Shown one piece after another: positions 1 to 5,388 of a DNA stretch of 7,136 nt. The stretch is taken from the NCBI GenBank assembly GCA_023446865.1, contig JAEXPL010000218.1, positions 1-7,136 on the forward strand. The letters run 5' to 3'. Position 1 is the stretch's first letter; each line of letters opens with the position of its first letter. The position numbers were made by a program, and so were the translations under genes. The notes below the pieces were generated by a model. That model did no database searches. It saw only the letters and a list, made by a program, of their open reading frames with translations, and had not been told where the DNA came from. The stretch is from Verrucomicrobiota bacterium (GTDB taxonomy: Bacteria; Verrucomicrobiota; Verrucomicrobiia; Opitutales; Opitutaceae).

Positions 1-6
1 CGAGAT

Positions 7-33
7 CTCGCAACCCGCCGGCGCGGGTGCGAG
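7..33. other. Strong GC hairpin at left edge
   Basis: Arms CTCGC-A-ACCCG (7-17) and CGGGT-GCGAG (24-33) pair over 10 bp with one bulged A, around the loop CCGGCG. The hairpin overlaps a perfect palindrome CGAGATCTCG at 1-10. No T-tract follows on either strand, so it is not a classical intrinsic terminator. It could end transcription from a gene left of the window or be another repeat unit. Confidence 0.35.
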
Positions 34-121
34 CGCACGCAGACGATCACGCGCCACGCACAGAAGCGCGAGCACTCAGCCGCGAACCAACCCCTGCGCA
101 GTGCCCAAGCAATGCAGCAAA

Positions 122-151
122 GGTAGGGACGCCGCTCCGCCGGCGTCCGCT
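122..151 (+). repeat. REP-like element, left copy
   Basis: This 30-base unit matches the reverse complement of 339-368 at 27 of 30 positions. It has the architecture of bacterial REP elements. A GTAG tetranucleotide (123-126) lies just 5' of a palindrome whose arms GACGCC (128-133) and GGCGTC (142-147) enclose an 8-base loop. REPs with GTAG or GGAG heads are known to be mobilised by RAYT (TnpA_REP) transposases; none is encoded in this window. The assignment rests on structure, and genome copy number is unknown. Confidence 0.6.
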
Positions 152-236
152 CCCCCTCTCGCATTTCTTGAGGCTCGCAAAGAAGATTGACCGGACAAGA
201 CAGATGGCCGGGCCGTCCGTTCGCTCGGCGGGTCCA

Positions 237-254
237 TTCTGCCGTTCGGCAGAA
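237..254. other. Perfect hairpin inside the REP-flanked segment
   Basis: The arms TTCTGCC and GGCAGAA form a perfect 7-bp stem around the loop GTTC. No T-run follows on either strand. It sits near the middle of the segment bounded by the inverted REP-like copies, so it may be part of the folded structure of that element rather than a terminator. Confidence 0.35.
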
Positions 255-338
255 CGCATCACCATCGGGCATCCGCCAGTATTCGAAGAACAGTCCTTGA
301 ATCTCCAGGAGCGGATCCCGGCCGGGCTCGACCGAGAT

Positions 339-368
339 AGCGGACCGCGGCGGAGCGCCGTCCCTACC
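339..368 (-). repeat. REP-like element, right copy (inverted)
   Basis: Read on the minus strand, this unit begins GGTAGGGACG like the left copy and differs from it at three positions, all inside the palindromic part. The GTAG head is at 364-367. The two copies point towards each other across 187 bp, so the whole 122-368 segment is a REPIN-like or MITE-like unit of about 247 bp. I see no clear target-site duplication outside the repeats. It lies 55 bp past the dsbD stop codon, a typical extragenic position for REPs. Confidence 0.6.
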
Positions 369-422
369 CTCTTGGGCTTCCTCCGCCGCGAGGTCCTCCG
401 CGACCGGATCCTCCCCGCGGCC

Positions 423-2582
423 TCACTCCTTCCCTCGCACCGCCTCCAGCACGGTGCCCGGTGTGAGCACCTCCGGTAACAGGAGCGGCTCGGCGCGGCC
501 GGGTAGATAGACGAGATTCACCGGCACGGCTGCGCGACCGAAGCGCTGCAGCTCCGCCGTGATCTTCGGATCCTGTCGCGTCCAGTCGGCGCGGAGCGTG
601 GCGACCTTGCGGTCGCGGAACTCGCGCAGCACCTCGTCGGAGCCGAACACAACGCCCTTGTTCACCTGGCAGGTCACGCACCAGCGCGCCGTGAAGTCCA
701 CATAGATGATTCGCCCCTCGGCGCGCAGGCGCTCCACCGCCTCGGTCGACCACGGTTGCCAATCGGGCTGCGGCAACACCGCCGCCGTCTCCGTCGCGGT
801 GCGCGCGGCCGTCGTCTGCGGCCAGCCCAGCGCAAGACCGGCGGCGAACAGCGCCGCCGCGCAGAGCCGCCCGACCCAGCGCGTGCGCGCCGCGCGATGC
901 GGCACCGCCCAGCGGCCCAGCACCCAAACCGACGCGGCGATCAGCACGAGGCCGAGGAAGACAAAGAGGAGCGCGAAGTGGTCGTCGCCGAGCAGCCCGG
1001 CCAGCACCCAGAGCAGGAACGCGACCGTGGCGTAGAGCGGGAACGCCATGAACTGCTTGAACGTCTCCATCCACGCCCCGGGCCGCGGCAACACCTTCAC
1101 CAGCGCCGGCGCGAACGACAACACGAGGTACGGCGTCGCCAGCCCGGCCGCGATCGCCGTGAAGGCCGCCAGCGCCGCCGCGGGGGGCAGCACCATCGCC
1201 GCCCCGAGCGCGGGCGCGAGGAACGGCGCCGAGCATGGCGTCGCCACCACCGTCGCGAGCACACCCGAGAAGAACGAGCCCGCGTAGCCGCTTTTCGCCT
1301 GCAACCCGGCCCCGGCCCCGATGAGCGAGCCGCCGATCTCGAACACCCCGCTCAGGCTGAGCCCGAACACCAGCATCACTATCGCGAGCGCGAAATCGAA
1401 GCCCGCGTTCTGCAGCTGGAAGCCCCAGCCCTGCGCCGCCGCGCCATCCGCCGGCCGCAGCGCGAGGAGGATTCCGGCCAGCACCCAGAAAGACACCAGC
1501 ACGCCCGCCGCGAACGTGAGCCCGTGCAACCGCACCTTCGCGCGCTCGGCGCCGGCCTGCTGCACGAACCCGAGGATCTTGATTCCGAGCACCGGAAACA
1601 CACAGGGCATGAGGTTCAGGATCAGCCCGCCGACAAACGCCAGCGCGAGAATCGCCGCGAGCCCGCTGGGCGCCCCATCAGCGGTGCCACTCCGGACACC
1701 GGTTGCGCCGTAACCGCCCGCGGCGTCCTTCGTGGGCGCCGTCCCGTCCGTCACCGGAATCCGGATCGCAACCGCCTTCGGCCCGCCCGGCCACCAGCCG
1801 GACTCCGCCACGAGCAGACCCGTGAGCTCGCGCGGCGCACCGGCCGACTCCGCCTGCGTCACCGCGAACTCGAGCGCGCCGCCGACCGCGCGCGCCGGTT
1901 GCAGCGCCCGCGCCTCCACCGCGCCGCTCTCGTCGAAATACGCCACCATCAAGCCCTCGCGCCGCACGGCCGGATCCCGCGGCTCGACGCGGATCGTCAG
2001 CTCGCGTCCGCCGCGATAGGCGTGCGCGGCGAGTTTGTCGGTCGGCTGCGGCACCGCGGCCCGCGCCGCCGCGATGCGTCCCGCCCACTGCGCATCCGCC
2101 GCGGCTTCGCCCGCCACCGGCAGCTCCAGCGCGAGCTTCGCGCCGCCGGGGATGCAGCTCTCCTTGCACATCAACCAGTCGGCCTTCGCGCGCAACGTCA
2201 CCGTGCTGCCAGGCACCGCCTCGGCCGGCACGGCGATGTCGACCAGCAACAGCAGGTCGCCGCCGTAGCCGTAGGTGAGCACACCACCGGTGTCGGTGAC
2301 CTCCGGCGACGGCCACTGGAGCGGGCCGGCGACGTAGCCCGCGGGCAAGGTCCAGTTCAGCGTCGTCGCCAGCCCCGCCTCGCCCGGGTTCTTCCAGTAC
2401 GTGTGCCAGTGCTCCTCGTGCACGAGTCGCAGCGCCAAGGTCGTCGTCTTGCCGGGAACCAGCGCCGTCTGCTCGGCCACGAGGGAGGCCGCCACATGCT
2501 GTTCCCCGAACGAGAACGCGAGAGCGCGCGCAGCGCAGAAGACGCCGAGGACCAGGACGAGCAGAACGGAACGCAGGTTCAT
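423..2582 (-). CDS. dsbD: Thiol:disulfide interchange protein, DsbD/ScsB-like
   Basis: Probable inner-membrane reductase that moves electrons from cytosolic thioredoxin to periplasmic thiol proteins. Numbered from the ATG at 2582 (719 aa), a signal peptide is followed by ALA/FS near residue 22. A periplasmic DsbD_N-like domain spans about 25-280 and has the Cys pair C139/C143 in CKESCIPG. The membrane domain (about 309-587, roughly eight helices) has the two redox Cys in LMPCVFP (C327) and TPCSAPF (C450), as in DsbD/CcdA. A C-terminal thioredoxin domain carries WCVTC (C635/C638) and the cis-Pro segment AAVPVN. All redox Cys pairs are present, so it should be active. A GTG start six codons upstream is possible, but the ATG gives a cleaner signal peptide and a sensible leader after the proposed promoter. 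No Shine-Dalgarno is visible at either. The large N-terminal domain resembles ScsB-type more than E. coli DsbD. Confidence 0.93.
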   Translation of the reverse strand: MNLRSVLLVLVLGVFCAARALAFSFGEQHVAASLVAEQTALVPGKTTTLALRLVHEEHWHTYWKNPGEAGLATTLNWTLPAGYVAGPLQWPSPEVTDTGGVLTYGYGGDLLLLVDIAVPAEAVPGSTVTLRAKADWLMCKESCIPGGAKLALELPVAGEAAADAQWAGRIAAARAAVPQPTDKLAAHAYRGGRELTIRVEPRDPAVRREGLMVAYFDESGAVEARALQPARAVGGALEFAVTQAESAGAPRELTGLLVAESGWWPGGPKAVAIRIPVTDGTAPTKDAAGGYGATGVRSGTADGAPSGLAAILALAFVGGLILNLMPCVFPVLGIKILGFVQQAGAERAKVRLHGLTFAAGVLVSFWVLAGILLALRPADGAAAQGWGFQLQNAGFDFALAIVMLVFGLSLSGVFEIGGSLIGAGAGLQAKSGYAGSFFSGVLATVVATPCSAPFLAPALGAAMVLPPAAALAAFTAIAAGLATPYLVLSFAPALVKVLPRPGAWMETFKQFMAFPLYATVAFLLWVLAGLLGDDHFALLFVFLGLVLIAASVWVLGRWAVPHRAARTRWVGRLCAAALFAAGLALGWPQTTAARTATETAAVLPQPDWQPWSTEAVERLRAEGRIIYVDFTARWCVTCQVNKGVVFGSDEVLREFRDRKVATLRADWTRQDPKITAELQRFGRAAVPVNLVYLPGRAEPLLLPEVLTPGTVLEAVRGKE

Positions 2583-2606
2583 GAGTGACGAGGTTTGCAC
2601 ACAACG

Positions 2607-2636
2607 GGCGGTGGTAGCTCATACCCGTACACCGCC
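2607..2636. promoter_or_regulatory. Inverted repeat in the divergent promoter region
   Basis: GGCGGTG (2607-2613) and CACCGCC (2630-2636) form a perfect 7-bp inverted repeat with a 16-bp centre. It covers the proposed -10 box of dsbD, so it could be an operator or a structure in the start region. A nested ACGGG/CCCGT pair (2604-2608, 2624-2628) offers an alternative pairing. The regulatory role is inference. Confidence 0.25.
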
Positions 2637-2645
2637 GATGGTCAA
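2618..2645 (-). promoter_or_regulatory. Candidate sigma70-type promoter for dsbD
   Basis: On the minus strand, TTGACC (2640-2645) resembles a -35 box (5/6) and TATGAG (2618-2623) a -10 box (4/6), separated by 16 bp. Transcription would start near 2611 and give a leader of about 28 nt to the ATG at 2582. That placement disfavours the GTG at 2600, which would be only about 10 nt from the transcript end. No equally good promoter was found for the plus-strand gene. Confidence 0.4.
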
Positions 2646-2768
2646 AGCCCGCGGGGAAATTCTCCGGCGAGGAGTCCTTCATCACCCCCGCGTCGGGTGC
2701 CGGACCGCCGCCACAAGTGCGTCTCCCTCCTCGCTTCTCGCCGCCCTGTCGCGAAGACTTTGGCGGCG

Positions 2769-3836
2769 ATGAGCCGCGCCGCCACCCCCGCCCGTCCCCG
2801 CTGGTACCAGATTCGCGTGAAGTTCCTGCTCGTGCTCGCCTGCCTCGCCGGGGCGCTCTTCTGGTTCTATCGCCGCTACAACCCGCCGATGGGCTCGGGG
2901 CCCGCCGGTCCGGCCGTACCGGCCGAGGCCTTCGCGAGCGTCTGGAGTTCCGGCGACACTCTCCTGCTCGGCATGGGCGACAGCGTCGTGACCGGTTTCG
3001 GCGCCAACTCCGGCTTCGGTTTCTTCGATCGGCTCGCCGAGATTCCGCCCGGCGATGAAGCGGACATCGCCGGCTGCGAGCTGCGCCGCGCCTTTCCGAA
3101 CCTCCGCAAACGAAACCTCGCGGCCAACTCCACCAGCTCGGGCGATCACCTGCGTTATCACCTCGCCGAGCTCGCACCGCAGCCGGCCTCCACGCGCGGC
3201 CTCGTCGTCCTCTCGACCGGCGGCATCGATCTCATTCACGACTACGGCGCCAGCCCGCCGCGCGACGAAGCGCTCTACGGCGCCACGTGGAGCGAGGGCC
3301 AGCGCTACGCCGCCGCGTTCCGCCAACGGCTCGACCAACTGCTCGACGGCATCACCGCCCGCTTCCCCGGGGGCTGCGAGATCTTCATCGCCACCATCTT
3401 CGATCCCACCGACGGCGTCGGCGACATCGAGCGCGTGAACCCGCTGCTCCGCCTCATCAAGCCCCTGCCCCCGTGGCCGGACGGTCTGCGCGTCCACGCC
3501 GAATTCAATCGCCACATCCGCGAAGCGGCATCCGCCCGGCCCAATGTGCACGTCGTCGATGTCCACGCGACATTGCTCGGCCACGGTCTGCATTGTCGCG
3601 ACCGCGCCAATCCCCACTACCGCGCCGAAGATCCGACCTACTGGTACTTCGTGAACCTCGAGGATCCCAATCGCCGCGGGTACGACGCGATCCGCCGCGC
3701 GTTCCTTCTCGAGATGATTCGCGTGCTCCGACCGGCCGAGCCCGCTCAGCGCACCGGCGGGGTGCGCCCTGGTCACCAACACCCTGGCACGACGGAACCG
3801 ATGCTTACGGTTTCGCAGCTGGCGTCGTCGCCGTGA
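2769..3836 (+). CDS. Membrane-anchored SGNH/GDSL-hydrolase-like protein
   Basis: 355 aa. An uncleaved anchor (about residues 17-34, FLLVLACLAGALFWFY, followed by RR) would tether an extracytoplasmic SGNH fold. Block I is clear: LGMGDSVVTGFG with candidate nucleophile S72. SSGD (123-126) could supply the block II Gly. Block III reads STGGID (149-154), where GxND is usual, so the oxyanion Asn is replaced by Ile. Block V reads EDPNRRGY (298-305), where HPNxxGY is expected, so the catalytic His position holds Asp. It may belong to a divergent subfamily or be catalytically changed; substrate unknown. The ATG at 2769 was chosen because the anchor follows directly; the frame is open back to 2595 but that part is low-complexity. 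The last 35 or so residues, after RVLRP, look unconserved and overlap the 3' end of the next gene by 32 bp. Confidence 0.82.
   Translation: MSRAATPARPRWYQIRVKFLLVLACLAGALFWFYRRYNPPMGSGPAGPAVPAEAFASVWSSGDTLLLGMGDSVVTGFGANSGFGFFDRLAEIPPGDEADIAGCELRRAFPNLRKRNLAANSTSSGDHLRYHLAELAPQPASTRGLVVLSTGGIDLIHDYGASPPRDEALYGATWSEGQRYAAAFRQRLDQLLDGITARFPGGCEIFIATIFDPTDGVGDIERVNPLLRLIKPLPPWPDGLRVHAEFNRHIREAASARPNVHVVDVHATLLGHGLHCRDRANPHYRAEDPTYWYFVNLEDPNRRGYDAIRRAFLLEMIRVLRPAEPAQRTGGVRPGHQHPGTTEPMLTVSQLASSP
3749..3767 (-). terminator. GC hairpin at the convergent gene ends
   Basis: GCGCACC (3749-3755) and GGTGCGC (3761-3767) form a perfect 7-bp stem around GGCGG. It lies about 37 bp past the esterase stop on the minus strand and inside the last codons of the plus-strand SGNH gene. 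No T-tract follows on either strand, so a canonical intrinsic terminator is unlikely. It may act as a weak or transcript-end-stabilising structure. Confidence 0.3.
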
Positions 3837-4671
3837 GGTAGCCACTGTCGGCCAGCCAGTCCGCGAGACGCTGCGGCCAGCCGCGCACCGACTTGAGCTC
3901 GGAGCGGTCGCCCATGTTGAAGGCGTGTTTGCCGCGGGCGAGCAGGTGCAGCTCCACCGGCACTTTCGCCGCACGGAAACCTGCGGCGAGCGCCATCGTC
4001 ACATCGTCGCAGTGGTAGTCGTCGTCGTTGGCGCAGAGCAGCCAGGCGGGCGGCGCGGCGGCTGGGATCGTCGCCGGCGCCTTGCCGCCGGGATACACCA
4101 ACATCTGGAAATTCAGCCGGCCGCTGGCGCGGTCGATCGGATCGGCGGCGTGCGGATCGCCCGCGTTCTCGTCGAACGCCACCAGCATCACCACGGCGCC
4201 GCCGGCGGAGAAGCCGAGCATGCCGATGCGCTGCGGGTCGACGCCGAACTCGGCGGCGCGGCTGCGCACGAGGCGAACCGCACGCAACGCGTCCTGCCGC
4301 ACGTGCTCCATCGTGTACGGCGAGCCGGCTTCGTTGGGCAGGCGATACTTCAACGCAAAGACGGTCACGCCGAGCGTGTTCAGGAACTCGGCGGCCTGCT
4401 CACCCTCGGCGTGGAACACCAGTTCGCGGAAACCTCCGCCGGGGGCGACGATCACCGCGCAGCCGTTGGCCTTGCCGGCCGGTGGCCGGAAAACGGTGAC
4501 AGACGGGTTGTGGATGTTGCGCACCCACCAGTCCTTCGCCTGCTCGGGCTCGACGCGCCGGCTCTCGAAGCCGGGCGCACCGTTTTCCCAGAGCGGGATG
4601 ACAACCGACTGCGCCGGGGCGGCCACCGCGGCGAGGAGCAGCAACGGGACGAGAAAACGTGGCGTTATCAT
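3805..4671 (-). CDS. Secreted alpha/beta-hydrolase esterase (acetyl-xylan-esterase/BD-FAE-like)
   Basis: 288 aa. A signal peptide (FLVPLLLLAAVAAPAQS, cleavage near residue 20-22) sends it out of the cytoplasm. The fold shows the oxyanion-loop motif APGGGF (76-81), a nucleophile elbow GFSAGG with S155, an acid in ANDDDYH (D216-D218) and a catalytic His in GKHAFNMGD (H249). The overall pattern, with NPSVTVFRPP before the core and YPGG after the nucleophile, matches lipolytic or carbohydrate esterases often annotated as acetyl esterase or endo-xylanase-B-like. Release of acetyl or feruloyl groups from plant polysaccharides is plausible but not shown. It is not OleB, which is haloalkane-dehalogenase-like. 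The gene starts 55 bp after the small secreted protein gene and may be cotranscribed with it. No Shine-Dalgarno; the bases before the ATG are pyrimidine-rich. Confidence 0.88.
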   Translation of the reverse strand: MITPRFLVPLLLLAAVAAPAQSVVIPLWENGAPGFESRRVEPEQAKDWWVRNIHNPSVTVFRPPAGKANGCAVIVAPGGGFRELVFHAEGEQAAEFLNTLGVTVFALKYRLPNEAGSPYTMEHVRQDALRAVRLVRSRAAEFGVDPQRIGMLGFSAGGAVVMLVAFDENAGDPHAADPIDRASGRLNFQMLVYPGGKAPATIPAAAPPAWLLCANDDDYHCDDVTMALAAGFRAAKVPVELHLLARGKHAFNMGDRSELKSVRGWPQRLADWLADSGYLTATTPAAKP

Positions 4672-4726
4672 AGGGGAAAGGGGTGCAACGGACCCGGCCG
4701 ATGTCGACGGACGGGCCGCCCGGCAG

Positions 4727-5161
4727 CTACTTCTTCGTCAGGACGACCGTGTCGTCCTCGGTCGCGCCGTCAAAACCGGCCGGGCGTGCGCCAGTGGTGT
4801 CCCCACGCACGCGAAGGCTGCTCGGGCTCAGCGCCTCGAAAATCATCTTCATGCGGGCGCGCTCGGCTCCGCCAATCAGGACGATGATATCCAGCTCCAT
4901 CGGCTTCTTCTTTTTATCCACCAAGTAGCGGATGTCGCCACCGGGCGGCATCGTGGCGCGCATCGAGACGCCGTCCTTGAGCAGGTCCACACGGCCATCC
5001 GCGAAAAACACAAAACCGCCAACCTCGCCCTTGGACGTGCCCTCCCACGTGCCGACCAAATCCACCGCCGGCGCCGCCGCCGCACGCGGGGCGACGCCCA
5101 CCGCCAACACGAGCGTCACGAGAATCAGGGTATGACAGAAAAGGGCAAGAAACCGGATCAT
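4727..5161 (-). CDS. Small secreted protein of unknown function with lipocalin-like start
   Basis: 144 aa from the ATG at 5161. A signal peptide (hydrophobic residues 3-23, then APRAAAA/PAVD) is followed by a mature domain of about 113 aa. The mature part opens LVGTWEGTSKGEVGGFVFFADG, a pattern of small beta-barrel or lipocalin-like domains in which a Gly-Thr-Trp strand is followed by alternating hydrophobic strands. A KKKK run (83-86) lies at a predicted turn. No catalytic motif or Cys pair is seen in the mature part, so binding or an envelope role is a guess. Alternative starts (ATG 5182, TTG 5203) would only put a polar extension before the signal peptide. It ends 55 bp before the esterase start on the same strand, suggesting a two-gene unit. 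Confidence 0.75.
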   Translation of the reverse strand: MIRFLALFCHTLILVTLVLAVGVAPRAAAAPAVDLVGTWEGTSKGEVGGFVFFADGRVDLLKDGVSMRATMPPGGDIRYLVDKKKKPMELDIIVLIGGAERARMKMIFEALSPSSLRVRGDTTGARPAGFDGATEDDTVVLTKK

Positions 5162-5191
5162 CGTGCCGCACTGCACCAGCATGCGTTGCGG

Positions 5192-5204
5192 ATTGCACCG
5201 CAAT
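5192..5204. promoter_or_regulatory. ATTGC-N3-GCAAT palindrome before the small protein gene
   Basis: A perfect 5-bp inverted repeat with a 3-base centre lies 31 bp upstream of the ATG at 5161 and partly overlaps the -10-like AATAAT at 5203-5208. The position fits an operator or the start of a leader hairpin. It is short enough to be chance. Confidence 0.25.
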
Positions 5205-5276
5205 TATTCGTGCCCCCGTGGGCCGCCCCCGTCGCTCGGCCCTCTTGCCTGGAAACTCTCCATTCTGGTGAGTGGC

Positions 5277-5311
5277 CTGCTTCCGCCCTCCCGGTTCCTG
5301 ATTCCCTGATT
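5277..5311 (-). repeat. Heptad repeat cluster, intergenic copy
   Basis: On the minus strand this reads as five 7-base units: AATCAGG, GAATCAG, GAACCGG, GAGGGCG, GAAGCAG. They are purine-rich with a C(A/G)G core, like the units inside oleC. Less regular related units extend to about 5340. The cluster lies roughly 80 bp after the oleC stop codon. Confidence 0.5.
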
Positions 5312-5366
5312 TCCAGATGCTCCGCCTTCCGTCCCTCTTGGTGACGGTTCAGCCGCTGTATGAATC

Positions 5367-5382
5367 AGCCGAGTTCCCGGCT
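5367..5382 (-). terminator. Weak hairpin just after the oleC stop
   Basis: AGCCG (5367-5371) and CGGCT (5378-5382) pair over 5 bp around AGTTCC, starting 6 nt past the oleC stop codon. No T-run follows. The stem is short and is built from heptad-like sequence, so termination here is doubtful. Confidence 0.2.
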
Positions 5383-5388
5383 TCCGAC

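Larger units (their letters stand above)
1..422. other. Non-coding region downstream of dsbD carrying hairpins and a REP-like inverted pair
   Basis: No convincing gene is seen in these 422 bases. Long open frames exist on both strands, but their translations are rich in Arg, Pro, Ser and Ala, with no recognisable domain, as expected from GC-rich DNA. Visible structure consists of a 10-bp palindrome at 1-10, a hairpin at 7-33, the inverted repeat pair at 122-151 and 339-368, a hairpin at 237-254 and a CCCGGCCGGG palindrome near 317-326. The minus-strand frame that continues past the dsbD TGA stays open to the window edge and includes a protein-like stretch around 262-330. That stretch has no identified homologue and no good start, so it is not called as a gene. 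Confidence 0.6.
5162..5388 (-). other. Spacer between oleC and the small secreted protein gene
   Basis: No gene is supported here; the open frames are repeat-derived. After the oleC stop there is a short hairpin (5367-5382), then heptad-repeat DNA, then a likely start region for the downstream gene. An AATAAT -10-like box on the minus strand (5203-5208) overlaps a small palindrome, but no convincing -35 box is seen at the correct distance. Whether oleC and the downstream genes share a transcript cannot be decided. Confidence 0.5.

Noticed and set aside
122..368. CRISPR or full insertion sequence
   Set aside because: There are only two inverted repeat copies, no regular spacers and no transposase gene.
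27..479. 150-codon plus-strand frame in the left region
   Set aside because: It passes through both REP-like copies and into the antisense of the dsbD 3' end, and has no recognisable domain.
756..2588. 610-codon plus-strand open frame antisense to dsbD
   Set aside because: The translation is dominated by Arg, Gln, His and Glu with no domain, while the opposite strand encodes a complete DsbD with all redox Cys motifs. It is a GC-driven shadow.
1678..3177. 499-codon minus-strand frame spanning the dsbD start and the divergent promoter region
   Set aside because: Arg/Gly/Ala-rich with no motif; it overlaps two well-supported genes out of frame.
2682..3974. 430-codon minus-strand open frame across the SGNH gene
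   Set aside because: It lacks a recognisable domain. The plus strand has a membrane anchor and a GDS motif in the right order, and the frame also runs into the esterase coding region.
4028..5344. 438-codon plus-strand frame opposite the esterase and small protein genes
   Set aside because: No domain and skewed composition; both minus-strand genes show signal peptides and coherent folds.
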